Assembly (NCBI GenBank): GCA_034509735.1
Contig: JACGWO010000010.1
Location: forward strand, 16,629,193-16,693,192
Length of the DNA: 64,000 nt
Direction of reading: 5' to 3'
Origin: Sesamum alatum
Taxonomy: Eukaryota; Streptophyta; Magnoliopsida; Lamiales; Pedaliaceae
Shown here: positions 45,520 to 56,370 of the stretch, piece after piece
Layout: each line of letters opens with the position of its first letter
Numbering within the stretch: position 1 is the first letter of the stretch
Program-made: the position numbers and the translations under genes
The notes under the pieces: generated by a model
Told to the model about the DNA's origin: nothing
Database searches by the model: none
The model's input: only the letters and a program-made list of their open reading frames with translations

Positions 45520-46938
45520 ATCGTCGGCTCCAATCATGTCAGCATTAATGAAGGTTCCGACTCGGACGCTTCCGAAGATGAGGTCCAAAATGCTCCCCCA
45601 GAACTTGAAGACGACGGACAAGCAACTGTTGATGAGCTCAAGGAATTGAATCTTGGCACAGCCGAGGAGCCGCGCCCCGTATTTGTCAATACACTCCTAG
45701 GCTCGGAGAAAGAGGAGCAATACTTCAAAACATTGAGTGAATATAGAGATGTCTTCGCGTGGACGTAAAAAGAGATGCCAGGTTTAGACCTGAAAGTTGC
45801 TATCCACCACCTTGGTATAAAACATGGAGCGCGATCGATAAAGCAGTCGCAAAGGGTTCTCCGTTCGGACCTCATTCCTCACATCGAGACAGAAGTGAAT
45901 AAACTGATCGACGTTGGGTTTATCAGAGAAGTTAAATACCCGACGTGGATTTCTAGCATTATGCCTGTCAAGAAGAAGAATGGCCAGATTCACATTTGTG
46001 TTGACTTTCGAGACTTGAACAAGGCGTGTCCAAAAGATGACTTTTCATTGCCTATCATTGAACTCATGGTTGACACAACTACAGGACATGAAGCATTATC
46101 TTTCATGGATGGCTCCTCAGGATACAACCAAATTAGAATGTCACCTAAAGATGAGAAAGGCACGGCCTTCCGTACTCCCAAAGGAATCTATTGCATTGAT
46201 GCCCTTCGAATTGAAGAATGCAGGCGCCACTTACCAACGTGCTATGCAGAACATCTTTAACGATATGTTGCACGACAAGGTAGAATGTTATGTAGATGAC
46301 CTAGTCGTCAAAACCAAGAAAAGAGAAGAACACTTGGTGGACCTCCGGATAGTATTCAACTGCTTGAGGAAATACAACCTAAAGATGAATCCTCTCAAGT
46401 GTGCCTTCGGCGTCATGTCTGGAAAATTCCTTGGCTTCATTGTTGGCCACCGTGGTATTGAAGTCGATCCTGCGAAGGTAGACGCCATTCAGAAAATGCC
46501 ACCACCAAGAAACTTGAAGGAGTTGAGAAGTCTTCAAGGCAATCTCGCGTTCATAAGGAGGTTCATATCGAACCTGGCCGGAAGATGTCAACCTTTGAAC
46601 CACCTCATGAAGAAAGGTGCCCCTTTCCAGTGGGATGAAGGATGTCAAAACGCCTTCGAAAGCATCAAGAAGCATCTGCTAAATCCGCCAGTCTTGGGAG
46701 CCCCGACATCCGGGAAGCCGCTCATACTGTACATAGCAGCACAAGAAAGGTCTGTAGGTGCGCTCATGGCACATGAGAATGAAGAAGGAAAAGAGAAAGC
46801 TCTATACTACTTGAGTAGGACCTTGACTGAAAATGAAATACTCACCCGTGGAGAAAATCTGCTTGGCACTGTTTTATGCCATCAAGAATTTGAGGCATTA
46901 TTTCGAGGCGTACTCCATAAAACTCATCTCTCGTGCTG
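45520..46938 (+). pseudogene. gypsy reverse transcriptase and first RNase H
   Basis: The RT begins before MPGLDLKVAIHHL (45775), with VNKLIDVGFIREVKYPTWIS and FRDLNKACPKDDF. After a frameshift near 46195 it continues MPFELKNAGATYQRAM, where the normal Gly is Glu, and YVDDLVVK, the intact catalytic YVDD. Then come GIEVDPAKVDAIQKM, PPPRNLKELRSLQGN and the RNase H (LILYIAAQERSVGALM, ALYYLSRTL). Another frameshift is near 46825. Confidence 0.93.
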
Positions 46939-47564
46939 ATTCGGTCAAGTTCCTGATGTCAAGACCTGTGCTCTCAGGGAGATTGGCAAAATGGTCCATC
47001 GTGCTCAACCAATACGAGATAGAGTATGTGTCCCATAAAGCCGTCAAAGGACAAGCTCTTGCAAACTTCCTGGCTAACCACCCTGTGCCTGCTGAATGGG
47101 AAATATCCAATGACTTTTCTGACGAAGATGTCTTTTCAGTCGAAATCCTCCCGGCATGCACAATGTTTTTCGACGGGGCAGCGCGATCCGATGGAGCGGG
47201 GGCAGGCATCGTCTTTGTTTCACCAGAGAGGCAAGTGTTGACTTACTCCATTGTCTTGAGTGAACTATGCTCCAATAATATTGCCGAGTATCAAGCCTTG
47301 ATCATCAGCCTTCAGATGACTTTGGAGATGGGGATCATGGAGAAGTTGATCATCAACGAAACCCTCCACGTATACGAAGTCAAGAAAGACGACTTAGTAC
47401 CTTTCTTCCAGCAGGCGTCACATCTACTCAAAGGATTCGAGAGTGTGACTCTGATTCACATCCAAAGAAAAGAGAACAGAATGGCAAATGCACTAGCCAA
47501 CCTAGCGACCACCTTGGCCTTATCTGAAGGAGAATCGACGAACGTCCCTGTATGTAATAGATGA
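46833..47564 (+). pseudogene. RNase H connection and second (archaeal-type) RNase H, catalytically damaged
   Basis: The open frame continues from the first RNase H (SPVEKICLALFYAIKNLRHY; HLISRAD-like KLISRADSVKFL; PVLSGRLAKW) into the second RNase H (MFFDGAARSDGAGAGIVFVS; NNIAEYQALI). The segment with the usual third acidic residue (GDS-type) is replaced by a shortened stretch (MEKLIINETLHVYEVKK). In the last motif RKENRMANALANLA the usual Asp is Asn. The enzyme should therefore be inactive even though the frame is open. Confidence 0.85.
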
Positions 47565-47651
47565 GTAATTCCTTCACTCACTATATCCGATCACGAGGAC
47601 TCTTATGCCATCACGACTGATACCACTGATGATGAAGAGTGGAGAAAACCA

Positions 47652-48884
47652 ATGATGGAGTATTTGAAAACCGGCAAGCTACCAGACGATGTTCGCCATA
47701 AAACAGAGGTGCGACGAAGATCATCCCGTTTCATCCTGCACAAGGATATTTTGTATCGGCGGTCCTTTGAAGGTACTTACCAGCATTACCTGAACGGTGA
47801 GGAAACCATCGAAGCCATGACAGAAGCTCATTCGAGAATGTGTGGCACACATCAATCCAGCCCAAAGCTCCACTTCATAATCAAAAGGATGGGTTACTAT
47901 TGGCCCACAATGGTCAAGGATTGTCTAGAATATGCAAAGAAATGCGAGTCCTGCCAATTACACGCCAACTTCATCCATCAACCGCTAGAGCCTCTATATC
48001 CTATAGTCGGTTCATGGTCATTTGACGCATGGGGACTTGATGTCGTGGGGCCTATCACCCCTAAGTCGTCTGCCGGGCACACCTACATACTTGTAGCCAC
48101 CGACTACTTTTCAAAATGGGCTGAAGCCGTTCCACTCAAAGAAGTGATGAAGGAAATTGTAGTAGACTTCATCCGCGTCAACATCATCTTCCGGTATGGG
48201 GTGCCTCGGTACATCATCACCGACAATGGAAGACTTTTCTACAACAAGGCGATGGACAAGCTATGTGCACAATTCGGCTTCAAGCAAGACAACTCTTCAA
48301 TGTACAACGCCGCGGCGAATGGCTTGGTAGAAGCTTTCAACAAAACTCTTTGCAACCTCTTGAAGAAGGTGGTGTCGAAGTCGAAGAGGGACTGGCACGA
48401 AAGGATAGGCGAAGCACTATGGGCGTACCGGACGACACTTCGGACCGCTACTCGAGCTACTCTATATTCCTTAGTCTATGGTGTTGAAGTCGTGCTTCCC
48501 TTGGAGAGTCAAATACCTTCGCTCCGCATCGCGATACAAGGACTCACCGCCGAAGACAATGCTCGTCTGAGGTTAGAGGAGTTAGAGGCACTAGATGAGA
48601 AAAGATTTGAGGCTCAACAACAACTTCAATGCTATCAAGCCCGCAAGACGAGAGCGTTCAACAAGAAAGTTCGACCTCGGACATTTCAAGTCGGAGATTT
48701 GGTCCTAGCGGTAAGGCGACCAATCACCCTCACACAGCGAATGGAAAACAAGTTCGTGTCCAAGTGGGATGGCCCCTATGTGGTGAAAGAAACCTACACG
48801 AATGGTGCCTACAAGTTGGTCGACAAAGATGGCCTGCGGATTGGTCCCATAAACAGCAAGTTCCTAAAGCATTACTACCCATGA
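47652..48884 (+). CDS. gypsy integrase, uninterrupted frame
   Basis: The 410-codon open frame ends in NSKFLKHYYP. The N-terminal zinc finger has H and C ligands (EAHSRMCGTHQS ... CESCQLH; about residues 58-103). The core has all catalytic residues: WGLDVVGP, YIITDNGRLF and NGLVEAFNKT. The C-terminal part has FQVGDLVLAVRRP and KWDGPYVVKET. In the native element it is released from a Gag-Pol polyprotein, so the first Met is not a real start. It would insert the cDNA with 5-bp duplications, matching the ATAGT flanks. Upstream frame damage means it is probably not translated in context. Confidence 0.93.
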   Translation: MMEYLKTGKLPDDVRHKTEVRRRSSRFILHKDILYRRSFEGTYQHYLNGEETIEAMTEAHSRMCGTHQSSPKLHFIIKRMGYYWPTMVKDCLEYAKKCESCQLHANFIHQPLEPLYPIVGSWSFDAWGLDVVGPITPKSSAGHTYILVATDYFSKWAEAVPLKEVMKEIVVDFIRVNIIFRYGVPRYIITDNGRLFYNKAMDKLCAQFGFKQDNSSMYNAAANGLVEAFNKTLCNLLKKVVSKSKRDWHERIGEALWAYRTTLRTATRATLYSLVYGVEVVLPLESQIPSLRIAIQGLTAEDNARLRLEELEALDEKRFEAQQQLQCYQARKTRAFNKKVRPRTFQVGDLVLAVRRPITLTQRMENKFVSKWDGPYVVKETYTNGAYKLVDKDGLRIGPINSKFLKHYYP

Positions 48885-49368
48885 AGACCACGCTCCATGA
48901 CGCACGAGCCTAAACTGCATATTACTCCTGGCCCGCATGAGTGTAAACTGTGCACGGCACACCTCCTGTAATAATTAAAAAAAAAAGAGGAAAAGAAAAT
49001 TCAAATTTCTTTGAAATACGTTTTGACTTGATCCCTTCACGGGGTACGTAGGCAGCTTGGGTATATTCGGTCAAGTTCAGTCATATTTTCAAAAAAAAAA
49101 AAAAAGAAGGTTCTATCTCCTTTCCGAAGGGCAACGTCCATGTCAGCCAATTCTACCTCAGAATTAAAGTTTTGAAGTTTTAATTAATTTTATTATGCTC
49201 GTCGCAATTGTTCGTGGCAAAGAATAGTACAAGCAAAAAAAAAGGGATGCTTTAAGAGGATAAGGAGATTGCGTAAAAGAAATACTTTTTATTGCATCAA
49301 GGAGTTTTGTCTGCATTGAGGAGAATGAAAAGACAAAAAGATAAAAATAAACATCAAATTCTAAATAT
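48885..49368. other. post-pol non-coding region
   Basis: No gene. It contains two A runs and 'ttcacggggtacgtaggcagcttgg', a block usual after integrase in this group. It is probably the 3' UTR for both convergent transcripts, pol and the antisense gene. Confidence 0.5.
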
Positions 49369-49371
49369 TCA

Positions 49372-52300
49372 AGCAAGTAAGCTAAAGTTCGCTAAATCTT
49401 TCTTTGACTCCTCAAGAAGTGCTTCCATCTTCTCCAATACTTCAATCTCCTTTCTGGAAAGATAAGGGGTATTTTCGAGCATTAAAATCTTCTTCTTCTT
49501 AATCGCCACCTCCCTTTGGAAGTCGGTCAAGTTCTCTTTGGCATCACGAAGTAATGAGTTGATGGACTCCTCGCGTTGCAGTTCATCGAGTTGTCTCTTC
49601 AATACGCCTTGTTGGTTGACAACTTGGAGAATCTCGGCTTCAAGACTCTTCACCTTGTCCCCATGCTCCTTGTCTTGTGCTTCGGCAGTCGAAAGATCAC
49701 CTTTGGAAAGTGAGAGAGACTTCTCATAAACCTCCCGCGTGATCTTCTGAGTAAATTCCAACTTGGTCTTCGTGTAATTGGAAGCGCCGTCAAAGAAGAC
49801 ACTCAAGTGACTCTCTAAAAGGGATACGTCCTTCATGTAGACGGCCATCTCCTTGATCAAAGCATCAACAACTTGTCTCACCTTGGAAAGCCGTTCAAAG
49901 GGGGTCATCGTGATCTTTTGGCATATGCGTTCCCAATAGAACTTGAGCAACACCTGCTCCGCCTCCGTTTTGATAACTTGAGGGCAGAAATCATGGGAAG
50001 AAGGTGGAGCCTCAAAAGTCTTCTTTGGCTTCTTCAAGACATCTTCCATGGGGGGCAACTTCTCCATAATGGCCGGTAGCACAATCTTTGGGCGTTTTCT
50101 AGAAGTTCCGGCGGAAAGAGGCTCATCTCATGGAATAGGTTGCAATTCACCGTGCAAAGCGGCGTTCGTGTCGGGCAAGTTAGATGCACTTGTCCCGTTC
50201 GCCGAGCCTATGCTACCTTCGGGAGTTATGAGACCCCTCCTCCAAGACCAGCAAGTTGAAACAATAACAAAAAAAGGAGTATTAGATAAATATAAGAGAA
50301 AAAGATCAAGAAAAGAAAGGGATAGTAAAGGACAATATAGTGAAATTGATGTGGCAATATATTTACGTAGAGCGCCAACTCGTCTAAAGGCATGAAAGAA
50401 CTTGTAACGTCCTCAAAGAACGAAGAATTCACACTAATTGCATCTAAGTCAAAAACCTTCTCAAATGGTTGAGGATTGCTAAGTTGCTCATTCGAGATGG
50501 ACAACGCGGAGATCACATCATTTTCACCGGACAAAACACCAACGGGAGTGTCCACAAGTACGTTGTGTCTTTGCTTGGGAGCGGCATTGGCGGTCTTCAT
50601 CCCATCGATATTGACGGCAGGGATGGCTCGATCGTCTTTGGGTTCCTTCTCCAAACTGGGGGGATGATTGAGGTTAAGAGCAACTCTTGTATTCTTCTCG
50701 GGGTGAATCCTATTGCACTTGGTCCACCACTCCATATAATCCTTTGTGACGAGGGGGGATGAAGAAATGCTACCGGGAATGAAAAGTTTGGATGAAGTAC
50801 CGGACAAAGTCGAAGATTGCCAAAGTCGCCCAAGTTCCTTCAAGTTCCAAGTCAAGATCTCCTTCTTCAAACACCCCGGAACGTCTTGGCAGAAACCACA
50901 TTGGCGGCTAAAGCGATGGGGACCATAAGCTTCAACAATGTTCTTCGCCTCAATCCGAAGTGTCAAGTAGCTGGAGCGCAAAGCGACGAAGAGGTCTCTG
51001 TAGGTGTTCGATAAGCTCGTATCATCTACCAATAAAGTGGGGCCTTGATGATGGAAGTGCACATACAAAAGCCTCGAAAGATTGATGCGATGAAATAAGT
51101 TGCGTGCCTCGGCAGGTTCAAAGTGTCTAGCCATGTTCTCCCCTGCGTACTTCACCATTTGGGCTCCAATAGGTTCAAGCTTAGGTGGGAAGTGAGTCTG
51201 AAGATAACGTCCAATCCAACTTTACACATAGTGAATGGAAAGACGGCGGAAGACTCGAACAAATTTGTGGAAGTGGACATTTCTCTAAGGCCTCGATAGA
51301 TGCTCGCCAAGACAGGGATAGCCAAAGAAAAACATTCACCATGTGCCATTCTACTTGCAACTTTGAAAACGGAAGCACGTACCTCACCAACTTTGTCGTG
51401 TCGAATGACAAAGCTACATAGCCAACACGAGAGAAAAGCCGCCACATAGGTCTCGTCTCGTATGTCCTCGGGGATTTGCAGTGCGGTGAAAGGCTCGTCA
51501 TAATCCTTGCTCCAAGGTAGGTTCAAAGCGTCGACGTCACCACTAGGATTACGAGAAAGCTTGGGCTCGTTGACTCTCTTCCGAGAAGAATGTAAATGGG
51601 GTGTTGTGTAGCGAAGAGGTCCTTTGAACCAAAAGCTGACCCAATCAGAAACAAGTACCCTGTTCGTGTCTTTAGGAAGACGGTGGCACGCCAAAAGCAA
51701 GTACTTGCAGCTTCGTGGAACGGAGGACTTAAATGCTTCATCGCCTAGCAAGTCCTTGGAAGAAGGGACGACCTCGTCGTAAAATTCTCCATGCACGGGT
51801 AACCCACAAAGTCCACGGATGTCCCACAAGGAAATGGATATCTCTCCGACGTCGGCGTGTAAAGTATTCGTAGAAGGGCACCATAGCTCAAGGAAGGCTT
51901 GAAGGACATGCGTGTTGCAGACGTACGTGAAAAGAGACGCGTGCACGACTACGTGAATCTTGGCGGGATGAAGAATGGTCGCGTGGTGGCCAAGCACGTC
52001 TTCAGTCCACTCCCAATAGTCGGGGTAAAAGGATACTTCACCATATTTCGATTAAGGAATCCTCCATGAAGTCCCGTTGGTGGCAAGGTGGCGGTTCGGA
52101 AGAACAAACTCGGTATCGGCCTTGACGTCATGAAGAGAAGACTTGAGCAACAATACCTTGGCTTGAGAAGAAACGTTCGCACGAGGGTCAAGCGTGTCTT
52201 TCATCACCTCTTTGGACCACTCATGAAGATGCATGGACTTGGACAAAGAACGAGACTTGGATGGATGGGTGACATTGGTCGGCTCATGAACGCATAAAGT

Positions 52301-52381
52301 GGTACCTTTCAGCTTAAGGTTGTCTTTGCCACTTCGGATGATGATGCTTGGGAACGGCTCGGTGCGGTCTTCGAAGTCCAT
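49372..52381 (-). pseudogene. antisense plant mobile domain (PMD) gene with C-terminal coiled coil
   Basis: It starts at ATG 52381 (MDFEDRTEPFPSIIIRSGK). A TAA at 52052-52054 interrupts the frame. The PMD core then follows: FLELWCPSTNTLHADVGEI, ISLWDIRGLCGLPVHGEFYD (about 51900-51800), and PHRFSRQCGFCQDVPGCL and YMEWWTKCNR (about 50940-50710) after a frameshift and stop near 51215-51235. An intron (about 50371-50240, T-rich before its acceptor) and a TGA near 50128 precede the last part (50082-49372). That part is a long coiled coil (LKRQLDELQREESINSLL, VLEKMEALLEESKKDLANF). PMD domains occur both in host MAIN/MAIL1 regulators and in transposons, gypsy elements included. This copy is a transposon passenger and broken; its role is unknown. 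Confidence 0.85.
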
Positions 52382-53300
52382 ACCTAAAAAAAAAAGAGAG
52401 AGAGAAGTATGAAAAACTTAGAAGCCAAGGAATAAGTGTACGTATGCATGTCCATGAAAATATGTTGCATGAGCAAGAATACAAAGTATACTCCTCTTGG
52501 ACAATTTCACAGACACTTGGCGAGCGGGATCAGTTATGATGCTCGTGTGAAAAATTGGGACGATGTAATCACCAATTCAAGACAAAAACAACACAAACAA
52601 CAAGTAATTACGTCAAGGGAAGCAATGGTATTGCAGAAAATTCGTTTAAGCTTGATCGGTTGGTGAAAAAAGCAAGAGCCAAAGCAATTCTTTTATAGTG
52701 ATTCTTCACAAATATGACTTGAAAACTTATCATATTTCTCAAGTTTTGAAAGAGAAGGAGGATAGCAACAATGGAAATACAATTGTTAATTTTCATAATT
52801 TGAGGTACTAGAATTTTTTTTTTCTTTTTTTTGGTTTCTCAAATCACGTCTACAGCAAATTTACAAAAGTGAAGGAGAAAGTAGCATTCTGTTTCGTTGT
52901 TGTTCGAATGAAGGCCATGTTGGTTGGGCCTTTTTTCTAGCCCACTTTGCAAAGAGAATTAAAAAAAAAAAAAAAGGGAGTTGTCTGTCAAAGTATACAT
53001 TCGCTGTTCACGCACAAAGAAATGGAATAAAAGACCAAACTTCTCACTTAGCTATTGACGCACGAGAAGTCGAAGAAAAGAAGCTGACGAGGAGATGGAA
53101 AATTTTGGCTGCAGCAAAATTGGGCCATCCTTGAATACATGTGTGGGCTAATAGAGGAATAGTGTTATTCATCTTTTATTGGGCCAAGTAATGTGGGTGT
53201 CTTGCCTCATGTTCGTTGAAAGTACTAAAAGACCCAATTGAAAATAAAATATGTTTACTTCAAGTCCCGCCTTCAACAACAATTGGCATTTTCTTCGCCG
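52382..53300. other. leader of the antisense gene and pre-polypurine region
   Basis: Upstream of the PMD gene no other coding region is recognisable. AT-rich sequence with a T run at about 52818-52834 and an A run at 52962-52976. The antisense promoter should lie here; I could not pick a TATA box with confidence. Confidence 0.4.
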
Positions 53301-53319
53301 AGACTTGAAGTGGGGGCAT
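53301..53319 (+). other. polypurine tract
   Basis: agacttgaagtgggggcat immediately precedes the TG of the 3' LTR, the expected plus-strand primer site. Confidence 0.75.
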
Positions 53320-53320
53320 C

Positions 53321-53989
53321 TGTTGACGTCAAAAATATTTTGGAAATAAATTACCAATTAAAGCCCAAATAAATCGGCTAGCAATTGGGTTCCAAAATAA
53401 AAGTCCATAATAAAATTGGGCTCGTCATGAAGAAATTTAATACATAAGCCCATATTAAATTTTGGGTCTTATGTCAATTCAAAATATATATATATATATA
53501 TACATATATTATTTTGGGTTGGCTAAATTGGGCCATGTACATATTCAAAGATGCAGCCCATCAGAAGATTAGTCCATGTCAAAGCCCATGGTGATAAAGC
53601 CCAATGGAAGAGCGCAAGCTGCTAAAGCCCAGCTCATACCTATAAATAGGGACCTCAACCTCACGAAAAGAGATACATGCAACACAAGTAAAAAAATCTC
53701 GCAAGAGCAAGTCCAAAGCTTTCTCCTATGACGAAGCTCTGCAATTACAAGGCTTTGATACGAAATTTCAAAGTGGTACATGATCGCCTTCTCAAATCAA
53801 GAGGGAGATTACACATCTGATTCAAGAACAAGTTCCAAGCACTTGAATCCACATTCGTAGAGAAGAATCAGGGTGTTACTTTAAAATTCAGAAATTGTAA
53901 ACCACTTTATATTCAAATTAATATATCATTTGGTCCATATTTTTGTTGTGGTGTAATTATTTTTTGCAGACATGAAATTTGTATGAACA
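53321..53989 (+). mobile_element. 3' LTR
   Basis: The 669-bp LTR runs TGTTGACGTC...GAACA and is followed by the ATAGT target duplication. A TATA box tataaatagg lies at 53641-53650. An AT run lies at about 53484-53510. Confidence 0.88.
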
Positions 53990-53994
53990 ATAGT

Positions 53995-54958
53995 GTTGGC
54001 TCTTATTACGTGACAATTACATGATTGTATCTATATTTTAATACATATAAATCGGTTCAATCAATATATCAACATATATAACTAAGACAATTAAATAAAT
54101 TACAATAAACCGACATAGAATGAGACAAATACTCACACATAAAATTAGACAATTAGACACAATTTCGACGGGACTCATATCCATAATCTCTAACTTATGT
54201 ATTTTGTAAATTATTTTACGGATTGTCTACATTGATGGTCTTTTTGGATGTTAGTACTGTGATATTTGTTTTGCTAGGAGGGCTTTTGTGCTTGACGTTT
54301 TGGACAACTATTGTGATGCATACACTCTAGAGTATTACGGCCTTTGCTGTCAGAATGTGAGATATTAAGGCTGAGATTGCTAAATGTTATATTATTTTAT
54401 TTTAGTGAGATAAAATAAATGTGATATGGGATTTCTTTTTCAATACGTGATTGAATTAATGTGGGATAGAAATATAATAATAATAACAGCTTATGTGATG
54501 TATAAATTAAAGTGTTAAGTAAAAAGCAAATAAAATGATTATAGTTTCTGTGATATGCTTGTATTTTTTTATAAGTAGTAAATATGTTAGAAATATAATT
54601 GGAACTAATTTTCACAAACAATCACATCCGACCAAAAAATATTTCAAAGTAAACACATCCTAAATCATGCAAATTAATGGATGAAAGTGCATGCGATTAG
54701 TAATGCATACTTAAAATACTTATTGTGTTGGTATTGAATATATTTATGTATAATGTCAAATTATTTTGTTAATTAAATTTATTAAAAGTAATTTTAATAT
54801 AACCTTATAAATTATATTAACCGCATTTGTGAAGATGATTAAAGTGCTGAAAGCAACTAAAGATTTGTTTCAACTTTCAAGAGAACTTCAAGGTAATTTT
54901 GCTATTTTTTGTATTTTCAGTTGCTTTAGAACTTAAATAATTGTATATTTAGGATGAT
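53995..54958. other. AT-rich spacer, no gene seen
   Basis: Between two complete LTR elements. A fragment at 54230-54355 is less AT-rich and could be coding-derived, but no family is recognised. 'tcacatccgaccaaaaaatatttcaaagtaaacacatcc' near 54624-54660 has the look of a MITE end, without a defined partner. Confidence 0.35.
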
Positions 54959-56212
54959 TGATAAGGTGCATTTCATCTCTCATATGCATGCTTAACTCGA
55001 ATGATTTTTAAAGGTTTCCTTCACATTTCTTATCGAGTTATGCAGTTTTGAATAAAAGATCGAGATTCACCCATTGTGAAGAAAAAGAGTTAAAAAGCCC
55101 AAATAAAGACTGAAAAGTAATCAAGAACAAAACAGCAATGTGCAGACTTGAACAAGCATTAGGGCGTGATCACGCCCTGTCCAACACCCGAGTCTGCACG
55201 GGAAGAAAAGAAGAGTTTTGAGCCAGCAGACTTGAACAACCTCTAAGGCGTGATCACGCCTTATCCGACATCCAAATCTATGCGGGTTTAGAAGTTGGCA
55301 CGAAAGAGGACTCTAGAGTTGGCACGAAAAGAAGACTCTGAAGTTGCATAGGAAGAGGACTCTCAACTATAAAAAGGAGATTAGAACACAGAGAAAAATC
55401 ATCTTCTCATCATCGTTTTTCTCTCTTCCTCTGAATTCATGCTTTTGTTTAGTAGCTAATTTTCTATTCCAATTCAAGGGAAACGTTAAACCCTATTGTT
55501 ATGTTTCGAGGTCTTGAATTTATTTGATTTCGCCAAGTATTTCTCGTCTTGATTTACTGTAAATGGAATGATTATTATTGATAGATCTAACAATTCGATT
55601 CGATATTAATTATTCTATTGCTATCCATGAGTTCAGTGATCTGTAATTGTCATGAATGAGTGGTATGAGTAGCGAGCAAATTTATTATGTGCTTTGCATG
55701 ATTTATTTGTGGGGATGAGAAAACTAGTTAGATAATTGCAGCTATCTCGGTTATTTGATCTAGATTCAACTGTTTTCATTGATGCAAATGCTATTATTGA
55801 TGTGATATGGAACGCTATCGTGCCCAGTCTTGATATAATAAGTTTGGATTTAGATGCTTGAGTCAAATCCACTACGATAGGAAAACGGGAATTTGTTACG
55901 GCTATCCTAATGAATTCCAGAGTTGAATGCTTGGTTATGGAATTAACCCTTAGTGATCTATGATAAACATAACGATTGGTGAGACGAACCCCCTTGAATT
56001 GGACTTTTTCATCTATAATCTCATCTTAGTTATTTTACTCTTGCTTTTGTTAATTTAGTTCATTCATAATTAGTACTCAATTCATACCCCCCTTTTGGTT
56101 ACTACATCTAGATCGAGAAATTAATCGATAGTTCCCTTGGGATTCGACCTGGTTCCACGACTACTACAGTTTAGAATCAGTTTTTATATTTGACGGCTTC
56201 GACAACCGATCA
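54959..56212 (+). mobile_element. 5' LTR of the Athila-type element
   Basis: TGATAAGG...CCGATCA, 1254 bp. TATA box ctataaaaag at about 55367-55376. Two perfect palindromes of 18 and 20 bp lie at 55161-55178 and 55244-55263. By-eye comparison with the 3' LTR gives about 40 differences (roughly 3%), mostly transitions, and no length change. Confidence 0.93.
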
Positions 56213-56217
56213 AATTT

Positions 56218-56235
56218 TGGCGCCGTTGCCGGGGA
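56218..56235 (+). other. primer binding site (tRNA-Asp)
   Basis: TGGCGCCGTTGCCGGGGA begins 5 bases after the LTR end. It is complementary to the 3' end of plant tRNA-Asp (GTC), the primer typical for Athila elements. Confidence 0.9.
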
Positions 56236-56370
56236 ACTATTTTTAGTTTCTTAGTCTAGTTTTGTGTCTTTTTTTTTTCCTTGCTAATCTTTTTGTTTTG
56301 CAGGGACCTTCGTGCTTGATATAGACTAACTGTTGGTGTTGAATCTATTTTTGGGGAAATTGAAAACGAG

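Larger units (their letters stand above)
41844..53989 (+). mobile_element. Tat-type gypsy element with antisense plant-mobile-domain gene
   Basis: TG...CA ends are flanked by identical 5-bp target duplications, ATAGT at 41839-41843 and 53990-53994. The order is 5' LTR, gag, protease, RT, RNase H, second (archaeal-type) RNase H, integrase, antisense gene, polypurine tract, 3' LTR. The double RNase H places it in the Tat branch. A deletion has removed the end of the 5' LTR, the primer binding site and the N-terminus of gag. Multiple frameshifts inactivate gag-pol. Confidence 0.92.

Noticed and set aside
47840..48487. Alternative plus-strand frames inside the integrase ORF
   Set aside because: The 410-codon integrase frame has all catalytic motifs, so the others are shadows.
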